A DNA stretch of 64,000 nt, taken from NCBI RefSeq assembly GCF_021538615.1, contig NZ_JAJHIZ010000003.1, forward strand, positions 1,922,001-1,986,000, read 5' to 3'. The position numbers and the translations under genes were made by a program. The notes under the pieces are model-generated. The model worked only from the letters and a program-made list of their open reading frames with translations, searched no databases and was not told where the DNA came from. Positions 1-8,956 of this stretch are shown here, piece by piece (position 1 is the first letter of the stretch; each line of letters starts with the position of its first letter). This DNA is from Niabella agricola (GTDB lineage Bacteria > Bacteroidota > Bacteroidia > Chitinophagales > Chitinophagaceae).

Positions 1-368
1 AAGACGCCAATATTTTTGCGCCGAACCTTCATGAAATGGGGCTGATGAGCAAGCGGGACTTTGACAACTACTATCAATTTTTCCAGACCCTGAAATCGAT
101 GGTGAACCCACCAGACCTGATGATTTACCTGAACGCCTCTGTGCCTACCCTGGTAGGACAAATCCAGAAACGCGGCCGGGAATATGAAGAAAATATCCGG
201 CTGGATTATTTAAAGCGGCTGAATGAATATTATAATAAATGGATCGGCTCTTACAAGGAAGGTAAATTGCTGATTATTGATGTAGACAAAAACAATTTTG
301 CCGATAACGTGGAGGATTTTGGAAAGATCATTTCCAAGATCGATTCGCAACTATACGGGTTGTTTTAG
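1..368 (+). CDS. Deoxynucleoside kinase, C-terminal part
   Basis: The gene enters from the left edge; the reading frame is open from base 3 and ends at 368. About 120 C-terminal residues remain. DLMIYLNAS followed by QKRGREYEENI matches the strand and LID-type arginine segment of the deoxyadenosine/deoxyguanosine kinase family, which phosphorylates deoxynucleosides for dNTP salvage in the cytoplasm. The P-loop lies outside the window, so substrate preference cannot be judged. A strong hairpin terminator follows 45 bases after the stop codon. The first in-frame ATG at 36 is internal, because the upstream residues DANIFAPNLHE are typical family sequence. Confidence 0.88.
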   Translation, partial: DANIFAPNLHEMGLMSKRDFDNYYQFFQTLKSMVNPPDLMIYLNASVPTLVGQIQKRGREYEENIRLDYLKRLNEYYNKWIGSYKEGKLLIIDVDKNNFADNVEDFGKIISKIDSQLYGLF

Positions 369-413
369 TAACGAACCCGCAGCAGATCATCTGCCTCCTC
401 ATTTAAAATAATG

Positions 414-453
414 AAGCGAAGCGGCCCCATCTGGAAATGGGGCCGCTTCGCTT
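414..453. terminator. Bidirectional hairpin terminator
   Basis: A perfect 17-bp inverted repeat (414-430 with 437-453) surrounds a 6-base loop and is rich in G+C. It lies between the convergent ends of the kinase gene and the susD-like gene, so it can stop transcription from both sides. The flanking U-tracts are short on the plus strand. Confidence 0.75.
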
Positions 454-509
454 TCGGTTTACATTGTATCAATCAAACGTGCACTGTGTTTTGCATTTTA
501 GGAACGCGA

Positions 510-2099
510 TCACCAACCCGGCGTTTGTTTATAAGCGCCCCCGGTACGATTGATCTCATCCGGCGCAATAGGCCAGGCCATCTTTGCCTGGGTATAATTG
601 CGCGCCGGCCAAACCTGCTGTATGGTATAGGCCGAGGCCGGGTTGGATTTGTCTGCGTGAATACGTCCATGTAACGGGGCGTTGATCTTTGCCACATCAT
701 TCCAGCGTTTCAGGTCCATCAGCCGGTCTGTCCACTCACAGGCCAGTTCACAACGACGTTCATGCTTCAGGTCGTTGAGCGTGGGATTTGCGATCGGCAG
801 CAGGCCCACCCTTGCCCGCACCTCGTTCAATGGTGCAGCCGCCTCACCGTTCTTACCTTGTTGAATCAACGCCTCGGCTTTAAACAAGAGGATCTCGGCA
901 TAGCGCATCAGGGGCAGGTTTAACGCGGTAGTGGGATAGTCACCATTCTGGTTAATCTTGTCATTGGTTTTGGGATCGCTGTTGGAGCCATAGCTATAGG
1001 GCTCCATGTATTTATTGATCTGGAAGCCGGAGAGACTGTTTGTAGAAGAATAGGCTCTTTCCACACCAAAAAAAGTAAACTTATCTCCAAATTTTAAAAT
1101 GGTGGCTTCCCGGCGGGGGTCATTCGCTTCATATTCATCGTATAGTTCTTCGGTTGGCTGAAAATAACCCCAGCCATTGTAGATGCCCCAGCCTTTGTTT
1201 TCGAGCACCACACCCATGAATTCGGATCCACCCAGGTTACCGGATGTTACGGACCAGATGTACTCACTGCTCCAGTTATTGGCAATTTTAAAAACAGCAC
1301 GGTAATTTTCCGCCGGTGTTGCCTTGCCGGTGATCAATGCCCGGCCACATTCATTCTTGATCCGGTCGCAAATAGCGGGGATCAGGGCCCATTTACTATT
1401 GTCAAACTGTGCCCAGTAAGCATAGGTTTTCACCAGGTAGCCCAGTGCAGCCGCCTTATGGGCCCGTCCTTTATTGGTGTCATCATAGGTACTGAACAAT
1501 GGTAACAGGTCGGCGGCCTTTTGCAGATCCGCGGCAATGGCCGCGTAGTTGTCCGTAACCGATTTTAACTGCGGAAGCATCCGTTTGCCAAACTCAGGGT
1601 TCTCGATGGCGTCATAGGGCACCCCCTGATCTTTATGCCCCCAGAGATAGGCCAGCCAGAAATGGGCAAAAGCACGCATAAAATAGGCCTCGCCTAATAC
1701 CCGGTTTTTAAGATCGTTCGAAATATTGGTAGCATTTGCAGCACCGCCAATAGCCTGGTTGGCCTTGTTCAACATCCAGTAAAGATCGTTCCAGCCATCT
1801 TTCATATAGCCTTCGTTACCGGAGCAGATAAAATTCTTGATGTTCTCACCATCGGCCTTGGAGCGCCCCACGATCAGGTCATCGCTGGCATTCTGCATCC
1901 AGAACAGGTTGCGCCCCCAGGTGCCTTCATTCTTCATAGGCACGTATAAAGCGCCAATAGCCTCATTCACATTCTTTTCTCCGTCCCATTGGTAAGCCGT
2001 GGAGGCTTGCCCCTGTGGTTTTGAGTCTACCCAATTCTTGCTGCAGGAAGCCATTACCAATAAGCTCACGAGCAATATGGAAGTAAATTTATAGTTCAT
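510..2099 (-). CDS. SusD/RagB-family nutrient-binding lipoprotein
   Basis: A 529-residue protein with a lipoprotein signal peptide ending in the lipobox VMASC near residue 19. The body shows SusD/RagB features: an early SKNWVDSKPQG-type start, helical TPR-like segments such as LGEAYFMRAFAHFWLAYLWG, and a C-terminal RYAEILLFKAEALIQQG segment. SusD proteins sit on the outer surface of the outer membrane, capping a SusC channel and capturing glycans or other ligands. It lies 31 bases downstream of the SusC gene and is cotranscribed with it. No glycoside hydrolase is nearby, so the ligand is unknown. Confidence 0.95.
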   Translation of the reverse strand: MNYKFTSILLVSLLVMASCSKNWVDSKPQGQASTAYQWDGEKNVNEAIGALYVPMKNEGTWGRNLFWMQNASDDLIVGRSKADGENIKNFICSGNEGYMKDGWNDLYWMLNKANQAIGGAANATNISNDLKNRVLGEAYFMRAFAHFWLAYLWGHKDQGVPYDAIENPEFGKRMLPQLKSVTDNYAAIAADLQKAADLLPLFSTYDDTNKGRAHKAAALGYLVKTYAYWAQFDNSKWALIPAICDRIKNECGRALITGKATPAENYRAVFKIANNWSSEYIWSVTSGNLGGSEFMGVVLENKGWGIYNGWGYFQPTEELYDEYEANDPRREATILKFGDKFTFFGVERAYSSTNSLSGFQINKYMEPYSYGSNSDPKTNDKINQNGDYPTTALNLPLMRYAEILLFKAEALIQQGKNGEAAAPLNEVRARVGLLPIANPTLNDLKHERRCELACEWTDRLMDLKRWNDVAKINAPLHGRIHADKSNPASAYTIQQVWPARNYTQAKMAWPIAPDEINRTGGAYKQTPGW

Positions 2100-2130
2100 A
2101 TACTGATTTTAATTTTCTGTTTAACCATGT

Positions 2131-5100
2131 TTAAAACGTCAGGCGCACACCTGCTGCATAAATTCTTGACACAGGAAACTGACCGCCATCAAATCCAAAG
2201 CCACCCACTTCCGGATCCATGCCCGAGTATTTGGTAAAGGTGAGCAGGTTATCCCCGCTGATATATACGCGCAGTTTCATATTCCGGTACAGCTTGTTAA
2301 AATTATAGCCCAGCACCAGGCTTTTCAGCCGCAGGTAATCGCCATCTTCCAGGTACCAGTCGGAGGGCGTCTGAAAATTCTTATTGGGATCATTAGCAGA
2401 AATACGGGGAATGGTTCCGCCAGTATTGGTGGGCGACCATGCCTCCAGTATCTTATCCCAGCGGTTATAGCCCTGCTCCGAAGCGTTGAGGGTAGATTCT
2501 TTAAATACGTGGAAGAGCTTCACCCCGCCTACGCCCTGCCAGAACATGCTGAAATCAAAATTCCGCCAGCTGGCATTGGCTGTAAAGCCATAGGTTACCT
2601 TTGGAAAGGCATTACCCATAAATACACGGTCATCGTCGTTCAGTTTACCATCCCCGTTCTGATCAATAAATTTCAAATCACCGGCCTTGGCTTCTCCCTG
2701 TATCCGTTTGCCATCGGGCCCTACATAGGCTGCAGCTTCAGCATCGGTTTGAAAGATACCCCCCGTCTGGTAAAGCCAGAAGGAGTTATAGGGTTGGCCC
2801 ACTACAGAGCGATAGGCTTGCATAGTGCCTCTCCAGGTTGGCCCATCATTCCATGAGGATTTTGGATTTTCGTCAATATAAGCTACCCGGTTTTTGAGGG
2901 TTGCAAAGTTTCCGTTCAGCTCATAGTTCAGTTCATTAATGCGGCCCCGCCAGCTAGCGCTGAATTCAAAGCCCGTATTTTTAATCTTACCCCGGTTGAT
3001 CCAGGGCGCACCAAATCCCATCGAATTAGGCCACTGATCGTCTTGCAGTTTTAAAAGGTCAATGGTTAGCTTATCAAAATAATCAGCGGTAATAGTCAAC
3101 CGGTCCTGCAACAGGCTGAGATCGATACCAAGATCCTTTTGCTCAGAAGTTTCCCAGTTCAGTTTCGGATTATTCTTGCTGGCCAGGTAATACACAAAGG
3201 TCTGCAAGCCACCATTACCTACCTGGTACATATTATCTCTTGACAGGCTGGGGTAGGCATAATAAAGATCGCCGATGGAACTGATATTTCCGATACGTCC
3301 CCAGCTGGCGCGGATCTTCAGCAGATTCACCGCATCTACGTTAAAAAACGGCTCCGAGCTCAGCTTCCAGGCGGCTGTTACCCCCGGGAAATATTTGGAA
3401 CGATTGTTTACCGGTAAACGCTGGGCAATATCATTCCGCAGACTGGCCGTCATAAAATACCGGTCGGCCCAGCTATAGGAAAACCGTCCTACATAAGACA
3501 GGTTGCGGTCTCTCCAGTCCCAGTCGGCAGGCTGAATGTCTGTAAAATTACCGGCAAAGGCAAAGAATTGCGCCCAGGTAGCTTCATTGTCAAATGTTTT
3601 TGCAGAAGCACTAAATCCTTTTGCGCTATTCTGCTGAGCCGTGGTAGAAAGCATCAGTCCCAGGCTATGTTGGTTAAATACCCGCGCATAATTCAGCGTA
3701 TTTTCCCAGATCCAGTTGTTTGTTTTATCTGTTTTATAATCAAGCTGGTTGGCATTATTGGGTTTACCCGGTTCCGTACGGCGGGGCGTAAAGTTTTTAT
3801 ACAGGGTCTGACCCTGGCGGTAAGAGAAGCGCGTGATAAAGGAAAGGCCCCTTGTGAATAAATTTGTAACAGCCAGTTCTGAAACAGACTGGATGTCTAT
3901 GCCCTTGTTATCGGGCTTATTTCGCAGCAGGGTGGCTACCGGGTTGATCACATCGCCATGAATACCCAGGTAGGCCGATTCCCGCGGGCCTACGCCACCA
4001 AAACTTCCATCCGCATAATAGGGCGTGGCAGAACGTGGCATATAGATGGCAGACAGGATAGTACCGCTATACCCGCTTTCTGTAGCCGTACCGCGGCTGT
4101 CACTATTATTATAAAACAGCTCCTGCCGGAATTTTACATTGGGAGCAATCTGGTAACCGGCGTTGAACCGCAACGACATATTCTTTGCATAAGTGTTTAA
4201 CAGGGTACCCTGGTTTTCTTCATAACGCCCCTGGAACAGGGTGCTGAATTTTTCGGTACCGGCATTGACCGTTACCGTGTGCCGCTGTATGAGGCCGGTG
4301 CGGAAGATAGAGCCGATCCAGTCGGTGCGGGTTTCCTGTGCATAGGGGTTTTTAGCGGCATTCCATCCATCCAGTGGTTGGGAGCCCGCATTGGCGGCCG
4401 CTAAGTTGGCTACTTCTGCTTCTTTTTGCGCGGTTAAAGACTGGGGTAAACGCCAGGCCTTTTTGGCACCGGCAAAACCCGCATATTCTACAGAGGGCTC
4501 GCCTTTTTTTGCCTGCCTTGTAGTAATAAGGATTACGCCGGCCGCACCGGAAAAAGCCCCGTAAATAGCCGCGGAAGCCGCGTCTTTTAAAATGGTAATC
4601 GATTCCACATCAGCCGGGTTATATGGTGCATTGGGCACTCCGTCTACCACGTATAAGGGGCTTTCCCCACTCCGGTTACCAATTCCCCGGATTACCACTT
4701 TGGCTCCCCTGTCGGGGTGACCTCCATCATTGGTTACAGTAATGCCCGGCACTTTTCCCTGCATCATGTTTTCTACACTCAGCACCGGCCGGCTCTTGGC
4801 CTGCTCCAGGTCGGGCACCGTTGCCACCGCTGCAGAAAGATCCTTCTTACGCATAGAGCCGTAACCGATCACCACTACTTTATCCAGGGCACTGCCACTG
4901 GGCTGCAGCTCCACACTGATGGAAATACGGCTATTTGCATTTACCTCATACCCAGCAAGGGTATCAGACTGATATCCTACATAACTCACAATAAAACGGT
5001 ACCCGGCCCCCGGGGGAATATTATTGAATTGAAAGATCCCGTTCTGGTTGGTTGCTGTAGTTAGTCCCTTCGAGGGGTCATCTGCTTTTTGCAGAAGCAC

Positions 5101-5232
5101 CGAGGCTCCGGCCATCGGCTCTCCTTTCTCATTTTTTACTACACCCGTTGCCGAGTTGGTTCCGCCGCCCTGCCCAAATGCAATACATGGGACACAGGCA
5201 AGCCATAGCAGTACGATGCGTAATTGCTTCAT
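2131..5232 (-). CDS. SusC/RagA-family TonB-dependent receptor
   Basis: A 1033-residue outer-membrane transporter. The order is signal peptide (about 1-20), a carboxypeptidase-regulatory-like beta-sandwich (about 28-112), a linker with DKVVVIGYG, the plug domain (about 125-240, with VRGIG-type and YVVDGVPN motifs), then a long beta-barrel ending in the aromatic residue of AAGVRLTF. It imports ligands captured by the adjacent SusD using TonB energy. Unlike many receptors paired with FecR and an ECF sigma factor, I see no STN signalling domain between the signal peptide and the beta-sandwich. The gene follows fecR with an 89-base gap. Confidence 0.96.
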   Translation of the reverse strand: MKQLRIVLLWLACVPCIAFGQGGGTNSATGVVKNEKGEPMAGASVLLQKADDPSKGLTTATNQNGIFQFNNIPPGAGYRFIVSYVGYQSDTLAGYEVNANSRISISVELQPSGSALDKVVVIGYGSMRKKDLSAAVATVPDLEQAKSRPVLSVENMMQGKVPGITVTNDGGHPDRGAKVVIRGIGNRSGESPLYVVDGVPNAPYNPADVESITILKDAASAAIYGAFSGAAGVILITTRQAKKGEPSVEYAGFAGAKKAWRLPQSLTAQKEAEVANLAAANAGSQPLDGWNAAKNPYAQETRTDWIGSIFRTGLIQRHTVTVNAGTEKFSTLFQGRYEENQGTLLNTYAKNMSLRFNAGYQIAPNVKFRQELFYNNSDSRGTATESGYSGTILSAIYMPRSATPYYADGSFGGVGPRESAYLGIHGDVINPVATLLRNKPDNKGIDIQSVSELAVTNLFTRGLSFITRFSYRQGQTLYKNFTPRRTEPGKPNNANQLDYKTDKTNNWIWENTLNYARVFNQHSLGLMLSTTAQQNSAKGFSASAKTFDNEATWAQFFAFAGNFTDIQPADWDWRDRNLSYVGRFSYSWADRYFMTASLRNDIAQRLPVNNRSKYFPGVTAAWKLSSEPFFNVDAVNLLKIRASWGRIGNISSIGDLYYAYPSLSRDNMYQVGNGGLQTFVYYLASKNNPKLNWETSEQKDLGIDLSLLQDRLTITADYFDKLTIDLLKLQDDQWPNSMGFGAPWINRGKIKNTGFEFSASWRGRINELNYELNGNFATLKNRVAYIDENPKSSWNDGPTWRGTMQAYRSVVGQPYNSFWLYQTGGIFQTDAEAAAYVGPDGKRIQGEAKAGDLKFIDQNGDGKLNDDDRVFMGNAFPKVTYGFTANASWRNFDFSMFWQGVGGVKLFHVFKESTLNASEQGYNRWDKILEAWSPTNTGGTIPRISANDPNKNFQTPSDWYLEDGDYLRLKSLVLGYNFNKLYRNMKLRVYISGDNLLTFTKYSGMDPEVGGFGFDGGQFPVSRIYAAGVRLTF

Positions 5233-5321
5233 AAACGATTCTGATTTAATTTTTCTTCTTTAAAAACCCAAACTTCCTTTGGGAGATAAACAGCGTTGAT
5301 TTATTTGAAACAGGTTCCCTG

Positions 5322-6338
5322 TTACTCTTCGGCACGGATCTGGAAACCAGTTTTTGTTTTTTCCATTTGAAGATGATTTAACAATACAAGCGTATTCAGA
5401 AACTGCTCGATCGTTTCTGAAGAAGGCCGGTACATACCGGTAAAACGCATATCTTTTACTGCCGCCTCATTGAAGGCAATCTTTATATGATACTGTTGTT
5501 CTATTTTTTTAAACACGGCATCCATGGGTTCATTATTGAACTCCAGTATGGTTGTAATGGGGCCTTCGGCATGTGCGGCGTCCGTTTTTTCAGGCAACGG
5601 TTTATCGCCGAACCGTTGTACCCTGTTGGAGAAATCTTCATTGTTAAACAACAACTCCTGGCCGGGCTTCAGGAATACTTCAGGGATCTTTTTAGCCACA
5701 TGCGGTTCTCTTTTTACCACCACTTTGCCTTCCAGTAGCCGGACACTGGTCAACAAGGTATCTTTATCTTCAATACTAAACACGGTTCCCAGTGCCGTTA
5801 CATTAATATTACGGGTATGTACACAAAAGGGCCTGGACCGGTCTTTCGCCACCGAAAAGGAAGCATTTCCAGCTAGCTGCACATCTCTCCGAAGTCCAAA
5901 TACAGAATCGTACTCCAGCATACTTCCCGGAGCCAGTGCTGCCTGCGAACCATCTGGAAGCTTTACATTTTTTACCACGAAAGAGGAATTGACAACCTGT
6001 ATACAGGTCATAGCCACCGCCTCGGGTACAAAAGGCATTTCCTTCCGTTGCATTTGAAGATATGCGAGTCCTGCCAGCAATCCCGCTAACACAGCAGCGG
6101 CGCTCCATTGCAGGTAGCGTGAGCGTGTGCGCATTTTTCTGAGCACATACCGCTGCATCCGCTCCGACGCCGCAGCGGGTATGGAGCCCCCTGCCTGGAA
6201 CTGCTCCCAGTTTTGCTCGGTCATATAAGGCGCCAACACCTCCGGATGCCTTACCAGCCATTCCCTGATTCCGGCCTCCTGCTCCTTCGAGCAATGCCCT
6301 TCAAAAAAGCGTTGTAATAATTCCGGAGAGACTTCCAT
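5322..6338 (-). CDS. FecR-family anti-sigma factor with DUF4974 domain
   Basis: A 338-residue inner-membrane protein. The N-terminal cytoplasmic part (1-90) has the usual short helical start, then one membrane helix (about 96-116, SAAAVLAGLLAGLAYL). The periplasmic FecR domain spans about 140-235 (VKLPDGSQAALAPGS, AGNASFSVAKD, VTALGTVFSI), and a C-terminal DUF4974/STN-like domain covers about 265-338. Proteins of this family hold an ECF sigma factor until a signal arrives from an outer-membrane receptor. The gene lies between the sigma factor (54 bases upstream) and the SusC gene, which supports control of the SusCD pair. Confidence 0.93.
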   Translation of the reverse strand: MEVSPELLQRFFEGHCSKEQEAGIREWLVRHPEVLAPYMTEQNWEQFQAGGSIPAAASERMQRYVLRKMRTRSRYLQWSAAAVLAGLLAGLAYLQMQRKEMPFVPEAVAMTCIQVVNSSFVVKNVKLPDGSQAALAPGSMLEYDSVFGLRRDVQLAGNASFSVAKDRSRPFCVHTRNINVTALGTVFSIEDKDTLLTSVRLLEGKVVVKREPHVAKKIPEVFLKPGQELLFNNEDFSNRVQRFGDKPLPEKTDAAHAEGPITTILEFNNEPMDAVFKKIEQQYHIKIAFNEAAVKDMRFTGMYRPSSETIEQFLNTLVLLNHLQMEKTKTGFQIRAEE

Positions 6339-6392
6339 ACCCTATTGTTCGTACAAACAAAAAAAATCCCTTACACGGACAACAACTTTTTT

Positions 6393-6920
6393 TTAAAAAA
6401 ATACAGAAAGGGTTTTTCTCAGCCGGCGAACGGCTCTTGTAACATGGGTTTCAACGGTTTTGGCGGAAATAGAAAGCAGGGCCGCAGTTTCTTTATGAGA
6501 AAGGTCGTTGATACGGGTTTCGGTCAGCACCTGTTGCTGCATCATCGGCAGATCATGAATGGTTTTCATCACCCGTTTCAGATCATCCTTCATTTCAATA
6601 GCAGTGATTACTGAAAGCGTTTCAGGATGAGCTTCCGGATGCGGCAGCTGAACCACTTCGCGGATTTTATTTTTGCGCAACAGGTCGATCAGGGTACTTT
6701 TAGCAACCCTGAATAGTTGGGTGGAAAGACTGTATTCTGTGGATAATTTTTTCCGTTGCTCCCATATTTTAATAAAACTCAGTTGCACCGTTTCTTCGGC
6801 CAGCCATTCCGAACGGGTATACATATAAATGTATTGATACAAGCGCTCATGATACAAGTTGTAAAACTCGTGAAATGACCCCTGATCCCCTTCCCTGATT
6901 TTCTGAAGCATAACAAGCAT
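6393..6920 (-). CDS. ECF-type RNA polymerase sigma factor
   Basis: A 175-residue sigma-70 family protein of ECF size. Region 2 is visible at about 15-60 (FHEFYNLYHERLYQYIY, then EETVQLSFIKIWEQR), and region 4 at about 120-172 with a helix-turn-helix (LSHKETAALLSISAKTVETH). The order sigma-FecR-SusC-SusD is the standard arrangement in which the sigma factor activates the uptake genes. It probably responds to the FecR protein encoded just downstream. The start at MLVMLQK is the longest; the second methionine at residue 4 is also possible. Confidence 0.93.
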   Translation of the reverse strand: MLVMLQKIREGDQGSFHEFYNLYHERLYQYIYMYTRSEWLAEETVQLSFIKIWEQRKKLSTEYSLSTQLFRVAKSTLIDLLRKNKIREVVQLPHPEAHPETLSVITAIEMKDDLKRVMKTIHDLPMMQQQVLTETRINDLSHKETAALLSISAKTVETHVTRAVRRLRKTLSVFF

Positions 6921-7240
6921 ATACCGGCTGGTAGTAGACTTTAAAATTACACGAAATAATTACACAAAAATCATGTGTTTTTTCCGGACCTCCCGGTTGC
7001 TTCCGGAAGTTTTATGAAGATAGTACTTTTGAGAATACACGGCCTATTCGGCCACCGGGCCTCCTGAAATATAACAATCTGGTAATCTTGATGACCGGCC
7101 GTTTAGATGGCTTGCTTCCGGGCGGCAGTTTTTCTGGGCCACTGCTTGGCGGTATATTATTTTTGTGCTTGTCTCCGGGAAATCAGCAACAAATTACTAA
7201 CTTGGCGCCCACACGATTGCAAAACAAATACAATAGAACT
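6921..7240. promoter_or_regulatory. Divergent intergenic region with Bacteroidota-type promoter
   Basis: About 320 bases separate the minus-strand sigma factor from the plus-strand hydrolase. On the plus strand TACTTTTG at 7024-7031 matches the -7 consensus TAnnTTTG and would give a long leader to the start at 7241. A plus-strand open frame extends upstream to 7088, but it lacks a signal peptide at its start and is better read as leader sequence. Confidence 0.4.
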
Positions 7241-8080
7241 ATGAAGCGATATTTACTGGCAGCAACACTTATATGCAGTACTCTTTATTATGCGGCGGCC
7301 CAGCAGCTCAAAGTAGCCACATTTAATCTCCGCATGGAAACCTCCGCCGATGAAGGCAATCTTTGGAAAGACCGGGCGAAACCAGTGGCCAGTCTTATTC
7401 GTTACCACGACTTTGATGTGTTCGGCACCCAGGAAGGCTTTAAAAATCAGCTGGATGATATCAGCCAGCGTCTGCCGGCTTATGCGCGTTATGGCAAAGG
7501 ACGCGACGACGGAGCCGATAAAGGTGAGCATTCTGCCATCTTTTATAAAACGGATAAATTCACCTTGCTGCAGTCCGGCGATTTCTGGCTGTCCGAAACG
7601 CCTGACAAACCAGGTAAGGGATGGGATGCCCGCTGCTGCAACCGTATCTGCTCCTGGGTGGCCCTGAAGGATAAAAAGACGGCAAAGAAGTTCTATTTCT
7701 TCAGTGTACATTTTGATCATGAAGGAAAAGTAGCCCGTGTGGAAAGTGCCCGCCTGATGCTTAAAAAGATCGCGGCAATCGCCGGCAACAGCAACGCCGT
7801 ATTGGTGGGGGATCTTAACGGCGACCGGAATTCGGAATGGTACCATATCCTCGAAAATTCAACACTGTTGAAAGACAGCTACGGCGATGTAAAGGAGCCT
7901 TATGAAAACAATGGGTCCTTTAATGCCTTTGGCAAGTCGGTAGATCGCAATGAAGTAATCGATCATATTTTCATTACCCGGAATGGCAATGCCCAAAGCT
8001 GGGGTATTTTAACAGATACCTATCATGGCAGATATCCTTCCGACCATTTCCCGGTAGAAGCCATCATCCGTTTTAAATAA
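7241..8080 (+). CDS. Secreted endonuclease/exonuclease/phosphatase-family hydrolase
   Basis: A 279-residue protein beginning with a clear signal peptide (MKRYLLAATL to about residue 20, YYAAAQQ), which decides the start at 7241 although the frame is open to 7088. The metal-dependent EEP fold is shown by VATFNLR (strand 1 Asn), FGTQEG (metal Glu), FFSVHFDH, VGDLNGD, a late VIDHIF and SDHFPV with the catalytic Asp-His. Members hydrolyse phosphodiesters or phosphomonoesters of nucleic acids, sphingolipids or inositol phosphates; the substrate cannot be told here. It is divergent from the sigma/FecR/SusCD locus, so it may process the imported compound. Confidence 0.9.
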   Translation: MKRYLLAATLICSTLYYAAAQQLKVATFNLRMETSADEGNLWKDRAKPVASLIRYHDFDVFGTQEGFKNQLDDISQRLPAYARYGKGRDDGADKGEHSAIFYKTDKFTLLQSGDFWLSETPDKPGKGWDARCCNRICSWVALKDKKTAKKFYFFSVHFDHEGKVARVESARLMLKKIAAIAGNSNAVLVGDLNGDRNSEWYHILENSTLLKDSYGDVKEPYENNGSFNAFGKSVDRNEVIDHIFITRNGNAQSWGILTDTYHGRYPSDHFPVEAIIRFK

Positions 8081-8328
8081 AAATGATTCCGACCTCCTAA
8101 AACGGATGGAGCTCATGCCATGCGCCGGAAAACAGTCCGAACCGCGAATATCGGGACATTTTAAACAATCAACACACTGCTCAAACACGACCTGTGGATC
8201 CAAACAGAAACTATCTGATTTGTGGAAAAGCGGCTGCACATCCTTCCCCGGAATTGCAGCCGGCGGTTTTTCCAAAATATGGCAACTGCTGTTTTTATCG
8301 AATTGATTTAGGAAATATACTCCATACA

Positions 8329-8354
8329 AAAAATACCCTAATTGGGGTATTTTT
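8329..8354. promoter_or_regulatory. Palindromic operator upstream of LuxR gene
   Basis: Perfect 10-bp arms AAAAATACCC (8329-8338) and GGGTATTTTT (8345-8354) surround a 6-base centre. It ends 17 bases before the -7 element at 8372 and so overlaps the expected -33 region, as an operator for repression or activation would. A near copy lies at 8934-8956 beyond the gene. Confidence 0.6.
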
Positions 8355-8371
8355 CACATATTAATAAAAAA

Positions 8372-8379
8372 TATCTTTG
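8372..8379 (+). promoter_or_regulatory. Promoter -7 element of LuxR gene
   Basis: TATCTTTG matches the Bacteroidota -7 consensus TAnnTTTG. It lies 26 bases before the start codon at 8406, giving a leader of roughly 20 bases. Confidence 0.6.
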
Positions 8380-8405
8380 ACGTACAAAATTACAACCGCT
8401 TAAGT

Positions 8406-8885
8406 ATGAGTGATCCCGCTGACGTTCAGAACAGAAGTTATACCTCGGTATCTTACCGGGTTCAGGAAAAACTGAACGGTACGGCAAACTTATCGGAGGT
8501 GGTTAAATCTGAGGCTGAATTAACAGAAAGCGACCATATCCTTGGTATCACGATGGAAATCATCCGGCAAAACAGCACTTCGAAAAAAAAGAAAATCACC
8601 TTATCCATAAAACTGGACCGGGACGAAGTGTTTGAGTACGTAAAAACGATCGATTTCTATCTGAAAAACCAGCCCATGCTTTCTAAATATAAAAAAAGCA
8701 TTGAGCAGCTGAGCACCCGGGAAAAGGAGATCTGCGGCCTCCTTTCGAAAGGACATTCCAGCACAGAAATCGGTAACCTTCTTTTTATTTCCACCGATAC
8801 GGTAAGAACCCACCGGAAGAATATTTTTAGAAAACTGGGATGTAACAGCGTTAAAGAACTTATTTTTTACTCGATGCTGCTGTAA
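8406..8885 (+). CDS. LuxR-type helix-turn-helix transcription regulator
   Basis: A 159-residue protein with a C-terminal LuxR/GerE DNA-binding domain at about 99-157: LSTREKEICGLLSKGHSSTEIG, then STDTVRTHRKNIFRKLG. The N-terminal 95 residues show no receiver, PAS or autoinducer domain I recognise; they are charged, with a KKKK stretch near residue 60. It stands alone, with a strong palindrome and promoter directly upstream, which suggests autoregulation or control by a related regulator. Its target genes cannot be deduced from the neighbours. Confidence 0.85.
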   Translation: MSDPADVQNRSYTSVSYRVQEKLNGTANLSEVVKSEAELTESDHILGITMEIIRQNSTSKKKKITLSIKLDRDEVFEYVKTIDFYLKNQPMLSKYKKSIEQLSTREKEICGLLSKGHSSTEIGNLLFISTDTVRTHRKNIFRKLGCNSVKELIFYSMLL

Positions 8886-8933
8886 TCATCGCCTCCGGCG
8901 CAGATATTCCATACCTGTCCGGGAACGCTGGCC

Positions 8934-8956
8934 AAAAATACCACGATTGGGGTATT
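8934..8956. repeat. Second copy of the LuxR-gene palindrome
   Basis: AAAAATACC at 8934-8942 and ATTGGGGTATT at 8946-8956 match the first palindrome (8329-8351) at 20 of 23 positions; only three central bases differ. The pairing arms are reduced to AATACC/GGTATT. Confidence 0.6.

Larger units (their letters stand above)
8081..8405. other. Intergenic region, hydrolase to LuxR gene
   Basis: A 325-base gap without a convincing gene. It contains a hairpin at 8232-8261 (arms GGCTGCA/TGCAGCC) followed by a short T-rich run, a possible terminator. Near its right end lie the palindrome at 8329-8354 and the promoter of the LuxR-type gene. Short open frames on both strands here have no recognisable domain. 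Confidence 0.5.

Noticed and set aside
411..864. Plus-strand open frames near the left end
   Set aside because: They lie opposite the susD-like gene or across the terminator hairpin and have no family features.
7088..7240. N-terminal extension of the EEP hydrolase
   Set aside because: The extra 51 residues precede a complete signal peptide at 7241, so translation most likely starts there.
8009..8329. 106-codon minus-strand open frame after the hydrolase gene
   Set aside because: It overlaps the end of the hydrolase gene, lacks recognisable features and shares its region with a likely terminator hairpin.
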